Source: Tetracentron sinense
Lineage: Eukaryota; Streptophyta; Magnoliopsida; Trochodendrales; Trochodendraceae
Assembly (NCBI GenBank): GCA_015143295.1
Contig: CM026557.1
Coordinates: forward strand, 24,833,760 to 24,897,759
DNA length: 64,000 nt
Reading direction: 5' to 3'
Below, piece by piece: positions 20,718-32,800 of the stretch. Numbering within the stretch: position 1 is the stretch's first letter; each line of letters begins with the position of its first letter. The notes beneath the pieces were generated by a model that saw only the letters and a list, made by a program, of their open reading frames with translations, was not told where the DNA came from and ran no database searches. Both the position numbers and the translations under genes were made by a program.

Positions 20718-21480
20718 GTGTCAGGGCAAGGTTTTATTATGTAAGTTGGATTTAAAGAAGGCTTATGGTCATGTCTAGGGCTGTCAATGGACCGGATCAT
20801 GATCCGGATCCGATCCAAATCCGATCCGATTAGCCGGACTTTGGACCCTATATGTGATCCGTCGGATCGGATTCGGATCGGATCGGTGGAATCCGATTAT
20901 AATCGGATCGGATCTGGATATAGGGTGATCCGATCCGATTAAAATCCGATCCGATAATAATAATAATTTTTAATTATTTTAAATATATTATTTAGATTTT
21001 CTATGTATAAAATATTAATTTTTTAAAAAATTAACATTAATTAGTATTAATTAAGGTATTATTAGATTTTTTATTATTAAAATAGATTTTTTTTTAAAAA
21101 AAATAACCTTACTCGGATCGGATCGGATCGGATTCGGATCGAACGATTTATAATCGGATCGGATTCGGATCGGTTACTTCATGATCCGACGGATCTCGGA
21201 TCGGATTCGGATCAGTCGGATTCTTAATCGGATCGGATTCGGATCTAGGCAGATCCGGTCCGAATCCGATCCGTTGACAGCCCTAGTCATGTCAATTGTG
21301 AGTTTTTAGGATACTTGTTAAGGAGAATGCATTTCATCGCAAATCAGAGGGATTGGATGAAAGCTTGTTTCAAAATAATCTATTTTTTCCCGAATATTAG
21401 TGAATGGGTGTTCTGTGGGGATATTTTAGAAGTTCCTACGGTGTGTGAGACAAAGAGAGCCTTTATCTCATTTTCTAATT
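20718..21480 (+). pseudogene. LINE reverse-transcriptase relic, right fragment (split by a hAT)
   Basis: Across the copia and hAT insertions one frame reads VLLCKLDLKKAYGHVNCEFL then GYLLRRMHF. This is RT motif A of plant L1-type LINEs (usual form KxDLEKAYDHVNW-FL). Further on, GYFRSSYGV and a frameshifted DKESLYLIF match the GFFRSSRGLRQGDPLSPFLF block. Stops and frameshifts mark it as dead. The hAT insertion at 20776-21285 interrupts it after GHV. Confidence 0.7.
20776..21285. mobile_element. Non-autonomous hAT transposon, 510 bp
   Basis: The 12-bp terminal inverted repeats are TAGGGCTGTCAA/TTGACAGCCCTA. A perfect 8-bp TSD GTCATGTC lies at 20768-20775 and 21286-21293. Subterminal regions are packed with GGATCGGATC words on both sides of an AT-rich core. 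No transposase is encoded. Removing it restores the LINE frame. The 8-bp TSD is diagnostic of hAT. Confidence 0.93.
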
Positions 21481-21506
21481 ATATTAGTTATGGAGACTCT
21501 AAGGTA

Positions 21507-21927
21507 GCGTTTGACAACTCCAAATAATAAGAACTTTTTGTTTTTGCACATTAGAGCTTTTTAGATTTTAGAGCTTTTGACTCTGGTTATAAGCCGTACA
21601 TGCAGTAGGAAAATGGGGTGAGGGCCGGTGTGGGGTGGTGGCCCAAACAAGGGGGTGGCGGTATTTAAAGAAGGGTGGTGGACCGGTAGCCCATGCAATG
21701 GTGGAAAAGGGGGAGGGCTTGTAGTTGCATATTTTTAAAAATGACATTTTTTACCCTTGTAATAAGCTCTTAAAATTTGAGAATAAGAGATTTTAACAAA
21801 CATACAACTACAAATTAGATGAATTTTTTCCGATTTTTATCAAACAAACAAATTCTAAAAATTTAGAGTTTATTCTTTTGAGCTTATTTTTTTTAGAGCT
21901 TATTATTTTTTAGTAGAGTTTCCAAAC
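21507..21927. repeat. Possible MITE with imperfect terminal inverted repeats
   Basis: GCGTTTGACAACTCCAAATA at the left and a right end reading GAGTTTCCAAAC are imperfect inverted complements. The interior repeats AGAGCTTTT-like words. The TSD is not clear. Confidence 0.3.
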
Positions 21928-23700
21928 ATATAATAAGCAAAATGACTTGCAAATCAGAAAATAATTTCATAGAGAGTTTCTCCATCCATCTTCCAGCTTC
22001 AGATGATGTATACCTTTGTACCTTTGTATTATGTTGTGGGACATCTTAGGTGCCTTCTCGGATGCTTCCAGACGGTTTCTGGGCTCAAAGTCTGTCATCC
22101 ACAAAAGTGAGATGTTTAGGGTGGAGTGATTTTGAGTTTCTAATGGGGGTATGTTGGAGTGTAGGATTGGTTGTTATCCTGTTAAATATCTGTGTATGCC
22201 CTTGGGAGCCAGTTTCAAAGCCAAACCAAGCTGGGACCCGGTGATGGAGAGAGTGTTTGGCAATGTGTTAAGCCCCTTATCTATTGAGATCACTTTTTTG
22301 ATTAAATTTTGATGACTTTAGTTTTATAATGTAAATTAAAAAATTAATTATCTCTATTCTATCTAAATGTAATTGTGCTATTCTTTTCTTTGAAACAGAT
22401 TTTGGCTAAATGTTGCCAAATGGGTTTTCATTAAGATTCTGGCTAAATGTTGCCAAATGAGTTTTTGGTATAGAGTTGAATAGAATTGATCTTCAGAATA
22501 CATCCTCAAGAACTATTTTCTTCAGACTAGAAGAATCACCAGAATTGATGCCAAATAAGTACCAATAGCAAAAAGTTCATCAGGATGCCAAATAAGTACC
22601 AATAGCAAAAAGTTCATCAGGCGATGCCTTAGGTGCCTCATGCGTCCATGGGGTCTGTCGCCTCAAGTCTTCTAGTCACCTTGACAACTATGGCTACACC
22701 TAATAGATTTAGGCATTTAAACAAACTCTAAATAGCTGTTTGATCAAACCATGTCTCAAACAATATGACTATAAAGTGTTTTAAAATCTGAAAGCAAAAC
22801 AAAGAACAGAGTCGTGCATGCCGCTTTTGCTACTCAAGGCAACCTTTAGTTAGCAAGGATCCTTTTCCTCCTTTCTTACATTTTCTTGCTAATCCAACTG
22901 AGCCTTTAGTGTACATGAAATGGCAGATGCCCTCTGCTCTAGTAAACTTAAAAGAGGCATCTTTGTTTTTTTACTTAAATCTAAAAAACTACTACTTCTG
23001 GTAAAACTCTGAGGAAGCGAAGTGTAAGAAAATATAATAGCATATGGTTAATCAGAACAACTCCGGAAAGAAAAAAGAAATGTACAGTCCTTGGCCCTCA
23101 TATATCAAGCCACTCTGATTGCTAATGTGACTGAAAACAAACAGGGTTAGAGGTGTCACCGTGTCGGAAGTAGCTATGCAATAACAGTCACAGATTCACT
23201 CACACATGGCAGCCTCAAGGTTTAGCAGTATTCACTATAAAACAGCCAAGAACTCCACTAGCATCGCAGACCCAATCCATGAAAGACTCTGAGCTTTTCG
23301 TTGATACATGTGTCCTACACATTAAGATAAATGCCAATTAATCACAAATCAAAGTGCAAGTGCAGTTTATAGATTTTAGTGACAATCTGCAAAGACAATG
23401 AATTTTCATCTCAGATTAAAGCGTATGCTATTGGAGATTCTTTGATTGTGTCACACGTGGTGAAAAAGGATCACTATTTGACCTGCCAAGTATTTTAATT
23501 CTTCAGGGTAGCAAGACTAGACTAAGCTAGTTGGACATTGTTGGTAGTGGATATTAAAAGAGAAATGCATCCTAATCGCCAATTTAATGAGGAATTTGAG
23601 ATTCTAACAGGATTTACTCAACGTTAAAGTAGGATTCGAGGTGGTTATCAGTCTGAATGCAGTAGAGTTTTATTTTTTGTTTAATGGTACAAAGAGGCCT
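21928..23700. other. Intergenic DNA downstream of the PQ-loop gene
   Basis: No gene is supported. It contains a perfect 37-bp tandem duplication at 22547-22583/22584-22620 (unit starting GATGCCAAATAAGTACC). Right after it (22621-22690) comes a GCCTCA-rich stretch ending CCTTGACAACTATGG, which looks like the right end of a truncated hAT. A plus-strand frame at 22050-22244 has no recognisable domain. Confidence 0.5.
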
Positions 23701-23765
23701 TGTTTTGAAGAGCCACAATGAGTCAAACATTAACTAACACCCAAGAATAACATCCACACACAAAC

Positions 23766-23818
23766 AGAGAGAGAGAGAGGGAGGGAGGGAGAGAGAAAGA
23801 GAGAGAGAGAGAGAGAGA
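23766..23818. repeat. GA-rich microsatellite in the PQ-loop gene 3' UTR region
   Basis: Imperfect GA/GGGA tract, CT-rich on the gene strand. It begins about 20 nt after the stop codon of the PQ-loop gene, so it probably lies in its 3' UTR. Confidence 0.85.
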
Positions 23819-23836
23819 CCTCATGAAGCTCATCAG

Positions 23837-26800
23837 CTAAGCTGCACTTAAATTTTCATGCTTGCTCTTTGGGTCCTTGGGTTTCCGATATCGGAAATAG
23901 ATGAACTGAATAAGTATCTGAAAAGATGTTAAGGTACTATGTCCTACTAGATGTTAATAACATACCTGAAATCAGTGACATGCTATTACTCAGTCAAAAG
24001 GGGTTGCAATTACTTCCATGAATGTGGTCGAACAGTAAAAATCTTCCGGTAGACTAAATCACTGCTTCATAGGAATGTGGACATCGATTTAGATTTTCAA
24101 GAATGACAAACATTGGTCCCCCAGACCAGTCGAATCAAATTAGTCCATTAGTTAAATTTCATGCGCCCCAAAAACAAACACATCAAGAATTACAATATAA
24201 CTAATGATAAAAAACATATATAGACAGCTATGTCAAAGTATGTAATAATAGTCTTAAAGCAATCAAATACTTATCAAAAAAGAATCTTAAAAATCAAATC
24301 AGAATGGCCTAATATTCTTAGAATAAGGATACGAAAGTATCTAGAAGCACGCATCCTCCTGCATCCACCAGCCATGGTAGATTCGGTCTGATTCTAGACC
24401 AATCCAAGCTGCTCACAAGTATGCTACAGAAAGAGATATAAATCGATTACAATATTGTTCATCTGTAAAAGACTCAAATTTTATTACATGGATGCCAATG
24501 CAAACCCAAAACAAAAATGCACTAACTGTAGAAATGACCAAAATGCACCAACTGTAGTCTGAAGAAATGGAGAGGTAAATAAAATAATTTATATATTTCT
24601 TTGGGTAAGTAGGATCGGATCGAGTCTGTGACCTCATGATTATGGAGCTGTGGGCTTAGAACAAACAAAAACATGTGAGAGAAAACAGTCACCTTGCCAC
24701 ATATGTTGCATTTCCAACTAAGGCAAAAATGAACATAAATGGATTAAGCCCCTGCATGTTATTGGAAAGAAGAGATTAGTATGCAATATATGGTGCTAAC
24801 TACAACTCAGATGGTCGTTCTGCTTCAATAAGTGACATTTTTGTTGAGGAAAATGTACAATGCATAAGGGTTGTGAGAGCGGGATTTTTACCATCTTTCC
24901 TTCCGGGCCGGGCCCTGTGGAGGGATGACGCTAAAACGTCATTTTGGGTCTCATTGGTTGACTAAGAGTCGCCACCTATTTTATCTGGAAGAAATAGAAC
25001 CCGAGTGGATGGATGGGGACCTACGGTCTCAGTCGGAGTCTGGGTAAGTGATTCGTTTAAGCCCTGGGAAAGATGTTAGGCCCCCTGAGACCCCCATCTA
25101 TGACGGTTACCTACTCCCTAGGTATAAGCCAAACAACGTAAATTAAGGGAAATGCTTAAGTTATTTAGGGTGTGCTAACCCAAGAAGGAGAAAATCATAA
25201 TCTAGGGTCAAACCCAATGGATGGGTTGCCTACATACTCGCTGGGGTAGGATTAGACCGAGTGTAGTTCGGGTGGTACCTTAGACCCGTACCAGGGTTAG
25301 GGTGTGTGTGTGTGTGTGCACCAGAGTGGCTTAGGGTTAACTCGGGGGATAGAGTTGGTTAGCCGAGGATTGCACGCACGGGAGTGACTAGGGTTGCACC
25401 AGAGTGGTTAAGGGGGAATCGACCATGGTTAAGGTTGTTAACCATGGTTAAGGGTGTGCACCAGAGTGACTTAAGGTCAAGTTTTTGGATATGTATTGTT
25501 TTTAACTTGTTAAAGTTTTTCCAATATTTGGGGACTAGCTAAGGTCAAGGAGAATTAACTGGGTTTAAGCTTAACCCGAGTTAAGGTCTAGGGGCCGAGT
25601 CAAATTTTGGAAAAGGGGCTCAGAGGGGACTGTAGGGCCTAGACTGGCCCATTGCAAAGCCCACCGTATTAAAAAACATGAATTGGCAGTGATCTCAGTA
25701 CCGCTAATTCCATTTCTTTACAGAAAGTACTAAGATTGCCGCCAAACCCAGTGTCTTCTAGAAAATGGCATTACAGCTTAAGGGTGAGTGAGCTAGGGTT
25801 AAGTTTAACCCGGGTTAAGGTCTGGGGTCAGATTAGGGTTTGAGTAGGGTCCAGTGACACTTGCAGGGCCTAGAATAGCCTCCTACAAGATCTGGGCCTC
25901 AGGCAAGGCCAATGTTATAGGAGTTTGGAATTGATGGTAATCTCAGTACCGCCAATTCCATTGCTTTACAGAAATGGAATGGCAGTATTGGAATTGCTGA
26001 CAATTCCAGTACCTCCCAAACAGAGGCTTTGCAGCTAAGGGGTAGGAAGGGGGAAGGCATCAGAGGGTCCCTGGGGCCAAGACCCTGAGGGGCAATTCAG
26101 GGGTCTAGCACAGACCTTGGGTTAGGCTTGGGAGCAGTCTACAATGGGGGTTTTGTTGAGTTAAGTGAAGATCCCGAATGTCAGTAAACTCAATACCGAC
26201 ATTCTGGGTTCTTCCAAATTCCTGCAATTTTGGCCATGGCCAAGGGACCTATAGGCCTTGTGAAGGTCATGGATGATACAGGGGATCTAGGGGGAATGGA
26301 CCAGGGGCCAACCAGATTAGGCGTGGAGCCACTATAATGGAGGATATCCAGAATGGTGGTAAACTCAGTATCGTCATTCTGGATATTTCCAGAAACTCGA
26401 TTTTCTCCCTTGGTTTTGAACCACAGTGTGCCCAAGGACTTCCCTATGGATTAGGGATACCCTGGGATGCATGGGGGAGTTGTTGAGCTAATAATGAACA
26501 TAGAGGAGGGCCTGCAGCCCACTTTCTACATAGGGTCTCCCATCCCATACGTGGATGAGATAAGGGCCAAATTGTTTCTGCAAAGTTGAGTTCAGGTCCT
26601 TGGAAGTGGACCAGGGACACCAACCAAATGGAAAGTAAGAGGGGAGGAGGTCCTACCCTTCTTCTACAGTGCTCTGCAAGCTCCAAAGTGGTGTTGGCAG
26701 TGATTAGGAGGCTTGAGGAAGATGACCATACAATGGAGGATAGCTAAGGCTCGTCCATAGGTCTGATTCTTATTCCCAGAGGCCGAAATGGTAATCGAGG

Positions 26801-29800
26801 ACAGTTTTGCTGGTTTCCTGAGATTCCTACAGGGCTTCTAGGCTAGGTGTTTTGGCATAGGTTTGAAAGCTTGAGGAGGGGTGGTATTTATAGAGCTGTA
26901 AGGGCAAGGGTACTCAGGTAATTCGAGGGGAGGTGGTTGAGATAAAGAGCAATCATTGGGAGTCAACCTGGAGTGCTCAGGAGGGGCTAGAACTCAGTTT
27001 TGCTCAAAAACCTGGAATGACAGTAAAGCCAGTACCACCATTCCCTGAGTAAGCAAATATGGGAATATCGGTAAAGGATTTATCGCCATTCTTGAGGCTT
27101 TCTCAGAAATGGGCCTGGGTAGACCTGGGGATGCCCATAGTGACAAAGTCGGGGTTCGGGAATAATTCGGCAGGGATCAAGTTCGAAAAATTCAGGAAAA
27201 ATTTGGGAAAAAATAAAAAGTAAATTAATAACTTTAAATATATATGGAACAATTTGATTATAATATATTTTTAAAAAGTAATTTTTTTGAATAATTTGGG
27301 AATGATTTGTAAAAAACGCGAATAATTCGGAAAACACCGTTTTTTTTTTTTAATTTTTACTCTTAAAATCGCGATTTAAAGGCAGAATCATTCGGCAACT
27401 CCAAAATTCACGAATAAAACACGTTTTTTTCAAAAAAAAGGTTTTTTTTGTTAAAATGAGGATGCCTGGAGACACTATTCATTTGCATAAAAAGGGTAAT
27501 GTTGGTAATTTGATTACCGACATTATTTTAAATTTCAAACTTGTGGGACCCCCTTTGGTTGGTTAAGGTTTGTGGGCCCATGGGGTATCTGGTCGCGGGT
27601 TTTAGGCCCTAGGCCTTAGATTTTAAGTTTAACTAGGCCTTGGGTTGAGTTTAGGGTTAGGCCCAAATCAGGGTTAGGTTAAGGTTAAGTCAAGGTTGAG
27701 GCTAGGTCAAGGTTAAGGCTAGGTCAAGGTTAAGGCTAAGTCAGGATTAAGGTTAAGGAGCTTTGAGAGGACAAACAGGGGTGTAAAAATGGGATGCTTA
27801 CAAGGGTCACATATGAAGTCAATTCCCATATACACAATAAAACTAAGATTTAATAAGCTATCCATTTCTAACAATTAGTAGGCATAATCAGGAATGAAAA
27901 TCCATCCCCACTGTGATGCAACTTAAAAATCCCAAAAGTACAAGATGGAGAACGCTTACCTCAACATTGCCCCTTCTGATCTGCAAGATTGTTTAAGAAC
28001 ATTCCAAGTTAGATCCAATCACACCTTCTATAATTGGAAATAGTATAAAAAAACTAAGCTAGATTATCAACAAGCAAAGGAAGCTGCCCATCTAGCTCAG
28101 ATGATGATGTGTGCTCCTCATTTGAGGGTGGCCTAGGATCGTCCCAGGGATGGATACTTTTTCTCGGTGATGTGGCAAGCAGGAGGTCCACTCACAATTA
28201 GCACCTTTAACTACTACCAGTAGATAAATGATGCATTGTACCCACCCCCCAAAAAAAGGCCAGTATTTGAGACCTACACTATTTCCACCATACAAAGGTC
28301 CCATGTGCACGGAGCACCTGTTCTCGCAATGTGTCTTCCAAGAACCTAAATATGCTAGTGGAGTACTAATGGGCCTTCCCGAAAGACCAAAGTACCAAAC
28401 TATATAGTCCTATATAAATGTCTACACTATGCCTGGTGAAAATATTGTACATTTGTTATTATTTTACAAAAAAGTATGCTATGCAAAATCTCACATTTAA
28501 GAAAATCTGGGGAAGCCGTCCACCCATGTAAATAGCTGCCATTGCCCATCCAAGATAGTTTCCGATTCCACTGCTCCCTTCACCTCCATTTCTCAATAAT
28601 AGTTCACCATTGTCCTGCTAACCCAATCCAAGGAAAAAAAATCACGTGAATGATTTTTGTAGTATTTCTATTTTTTTACAGCATACTAATTAACAGCAAA
28701 AACCCACCCAAAGATAAAACCTAAATAAGCAGGAATTATGCATCAATTTCAAGGAATCCTGAAAAGTAGTAATACATGTTACATGCAGCAATCAAACAGC
28801 CAGCCAGAGTTCTAACGGTGAGGTGTTTCACCACATTATGGTACCTATATGCTTCCTCCTACCCACGATTAAGTATGTTCACCATCTCATGAATTCAGGC
28901 CATCCAGTTAATGGATTACTTGTTGCAATGGTCATAACCCAAACACAAAGACCTCTTCAACTAGATCCAAACCATCTGATAAATTAGTATGTCATTATTA
29001 AAAGATATAAAAAAGAAGAGAACTGTTGCTCATATTTTAATGCCCATATAAGCATATGTCAGATGGGCAGGATCCAACATGAGAAATTATTAAATTATAG
29101 CCAATCCAACAGGTAGCCCTATTGATTGGACGATCACAAGTGGTAAGATGCCCAACCAACTGAATTTTGGATACGAGGAACTACAGAGGTTTCATACTGA
29201 AATGAATAATGAAATACTGGGTCATCTACATTTGCTCCGCATCTTTTCAATTATATTATAGAAAGAATGATTTATTTTCTAATAATCAGTAGAGCAAACT
29301 AAGTTGCTGCTTTTTCAACCTGCAAAATCTTTCTTCCTACTCGAATCACAACTCCTGGAGCTGGTCTTTCAAACACCATATAAGTTCTGTTATTCACAGA
29401 TAGGTGGAGATCGAAGCTGTTGAGGAAGAACATTACCGCAGATATCTGAAACCATAAGAAAAGTTAAAAGATAATCTCTTGTAATAAAAATAGGAACAAT
29501 GATTGTGATTGGGTGCTGAAAACTCACCACACATAGCATGCTTTTAGTGTTCAAAGGTGGTGCAGATTGTGTGGAAACAATCCCAGCAAGCAAGGGCTCT
29601 TCAACAGAATCTGGATCATGGAAGGAGGTAGAAGCTGTTCTCTCGTTACTACGCAAATGAACTAAATATGATCCTGCTGTAGGTGTATGACTCTTCACTA
29701 GAGATCTTGCCGACCTGAAGAAATCAGTAACTCCAAATTATGGAAATGCAATTAAAAAGGATAATACTCCCATTGGGTGAACAAAACCGTTTAGTTCACA

Positions 29801-32800
29801 TCACCATTTCACTGGTTCTACATATAAGATGTTGCCTGTCAAAAACTAACCCAATTGGATGATGTAAACCTCTAACCTATAGGCATTCTCAAAAAGCATT
29901 CTCAGGATACTTCTCCCAAGATATTTTCATCACAAGGTTACAATGGGTTAAGTTTGGGCATAAAATAATTTCCCAAGTAAGACCAGTTGGATAGCTGGTC
30001 ACCCAGCAGGCATTCCAGTGTTCTGATATTCAATTTATAGGCAGAAGTTACCCTAAAAAATACTGGTTTTAAATTAGCCACAGAAAAATTGGAAGACAAT
30101 TTATCAGGCCAGAGTGCAACTGTGCAACTACTGATTTAAATCTTATTTATTAGAAACAATATTTTGATCACAATTAATCCTATAAATCATCATAAATAAT
30201 AAGATATTCCATTTGCCTTGATAACTTGCAACCTCATGCTTGCTTTGCAGACTGGTTTTACACTATACCCGACTTTTGCACTAGACTTAGCCACCACACT
30301 TTATTTCTTACTCATCCAAGTTATGACATTACCTCCAAGAAAGGTGCAGTACCATGTAGTGGACCTTCTATCATCAACATTTCTAACCCAGTCAACATCA
30401 ATGTAAGCTTCTAGCTAGTGATGTCCATAATTAGCAAACAGTATACTTTTTCCTGGACTAGTCTTAAATTAACCCAATATTCTCTCAACAGCTTCATAAT
30501 GAGGAATTTGAGGTTCGTGCATAAACTGACTCACCACACTAACAGCATACGCAATGTCTGGCCTAGTGTTTTAAAAGGCATGAGAGGCTTACGCCTTGAG
30601 GCCATCCTTAAGGAAAACACCTTGAGGCTAACGCCTCAAACTGCAAGGCTCGCTTTATGTTTGAGACATGTGCCTCATACATTAATTTAAAAAAAAAAAG
30701 GGTTCTAGCAACATAATTGATACTTGAGCATTAAATATTGTTTTAAGGTGTGTGACTTATAGACTCATACATTAATCAAAATAGAGTTCTAGCCACATAA
30801 CCAAAACAAACATTAGATAATAAGGTGTGTGCCTCATAATTTCTTTTATCGATAAAAAAAACATTTATTTTTTTCCTTTTTCATTTTGTTATTAGTTAAA
30901 ATTAAATATATTTCACTCTAATTTTCATAGTAGACATTTTAAATATTTAGAGTCATTGTCTAACATATGTAGTAGATTACTACTTTGTAATTGTTTATTG
31001 GAATCCAAAATCAACTACATGACGATTGAACATTATCTGTCTTTTAATATGTATATAAACAGATAAGTAAATCTAAAATTTATCATTTATTGTCACTTCA
31101 ATTTATTTTTATAGCTGAATAATTTATATATATTACATCTGCATGCATAGTTCAAAAAAAGGGTTTCGGACACCGTAACGGATATGGCCGAAACCGTTAC
31201 GGTACGGTTTCGGCCTTTACGGCTTTTTGTTTTTTGCTTAAAAAAATCAAAAAAATTACAATAAATAGAAAAAAAAATTAAAAAGATGTAAGGAAGAAGT
31301 AATAAGATTCTAAAGAGTTTTTTTCACTAAAAAATATCGTTTTACCTTCAACAGATTGCCCGGGGAGGGTGTCGGAAAACGTTATGGTACCTATACGTAG
31401 CGTAAAGGTATCGGGTAACGGTTTCGGCATTTTTTAAAACCATGTCTGCATGTGCGTACACACACGCATGTGCGTACACACACACATATTACATATATGT
31501 ATTACCTTTAATTAGTGTTTTTGAATATGTTTTACAATATTCTTATTTATTTGTTAACATGAGGTAGAGTAAGGCTTTCTTGTGAGGCTTAAGCCTCACG
31601 CCTCGAGACTTATGCCTCACGCATCTTGAGGTCTCAACACCACGCCCTATGCCTTCGTGTTTTAAATAATTGGTCTGGCCTAATTAGAGAAATAAATAAG
31701 ACGACTAACTAATCTTTGATACATCTCTTTATCTTCAAATAATTGTCCATTACTGATGTTCAACTTATGATTTGGATCAATCGGAGTTTTTGCAAGTCGA
31801 GTTCCTAGTTATCCAGTCTCCTTAAGTAAGTCTAAGTTGTTCTTTCTTTATGATATAAAGATTCCTTTCTTGGAGCAAGCCACCTTTATAACCAAAAAAC
31901 ACTTGAGACTTTTTCCTAGGTCCTTGATTTCAAACTCTTGTGCCAGAAACTTCTTCAACTTTTAGATCTTTAGAGAATTATTTCATGTCACCACAATGTC
32001 ATCAACATAGACAATAGAATTTCAATTAACTGCCCACGATGTCACAAAGAGAGTGATCAAAATGACTGAGTAACCCATCCTCATCATGGCTTGACTGAAC
32101 CTCCCAAATCAAGCTCGGAGCAATTGTTTTAGACCATAGAACGACTTCTTCAATCTGCAGATCCTCACTGTTGGGAAGCTTAAACCCTGGTGCAGGAGAT
32201 ATATACACTTCCTCCTACAAATCTCGATGAAGAAAGACATTCTTCACATCCAACTGATTTAAAGGCCAAGCAAAACTCACAGCCAAGATAAAAAAAAACT
32301 GATAGAGTTCATCTTTACAACCAGAGCAAACGTTTCACTGTACTCTATCCCATATTTTGTGTGTATCCTTTAGCAACCATTATCGCCTTGTATCTTTCAA
32401 TTAACCCATCAACTTTGTGTTTCACAATTAACACCCACTTGCAACCAGCTAGCCCATTTCCTTTGGATAAATCTACCATTCTTGATTAAAGCTCTCATCA
32501 CTTCCATCATAATTTCATACCAATTAGAATAAAAGACTACCTCTTGGAATCTGAAAGGTAAAGACACAGAAGAAACAAAGTATAAAAAAGTAGAGGCAGG
32601 AAATAAAGATGCATTGGAGACATAAGTAGAGATAGGATGCATTGTACACTAACATTTTCCTTTGCGAAGGGCAATGAGAACGTTATCATCATTAGGAATA
32701 GACACCAAAGAGAAATGAGAATTACTTGAATCTGAATCGGAGCCTAGTTAAGAGGAATCTGAATTGGTAGTTGGCATTAGTACCATGGTCCTTTCTTCCT

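Noticed and set aside
21315..21527. Stand-alone 70-codon gene
   Set aside because: The frame is the continuation of the LINE RT relic beyond the hAT insertion.
24901..26686. Minus-strand frames of about 80 codons
   Set aside because: Inside a Tat/Ogre-type solo LTR, with no conserved domain and low-complexity surroundings.
28087..28233. Functional tRNA gene
   Set aside because: Box A is good, but box B is mismatched, no cloverleaf can be drawn with confidence, and a diverged dispersed copy exists at 50549, so SINE is preferred.
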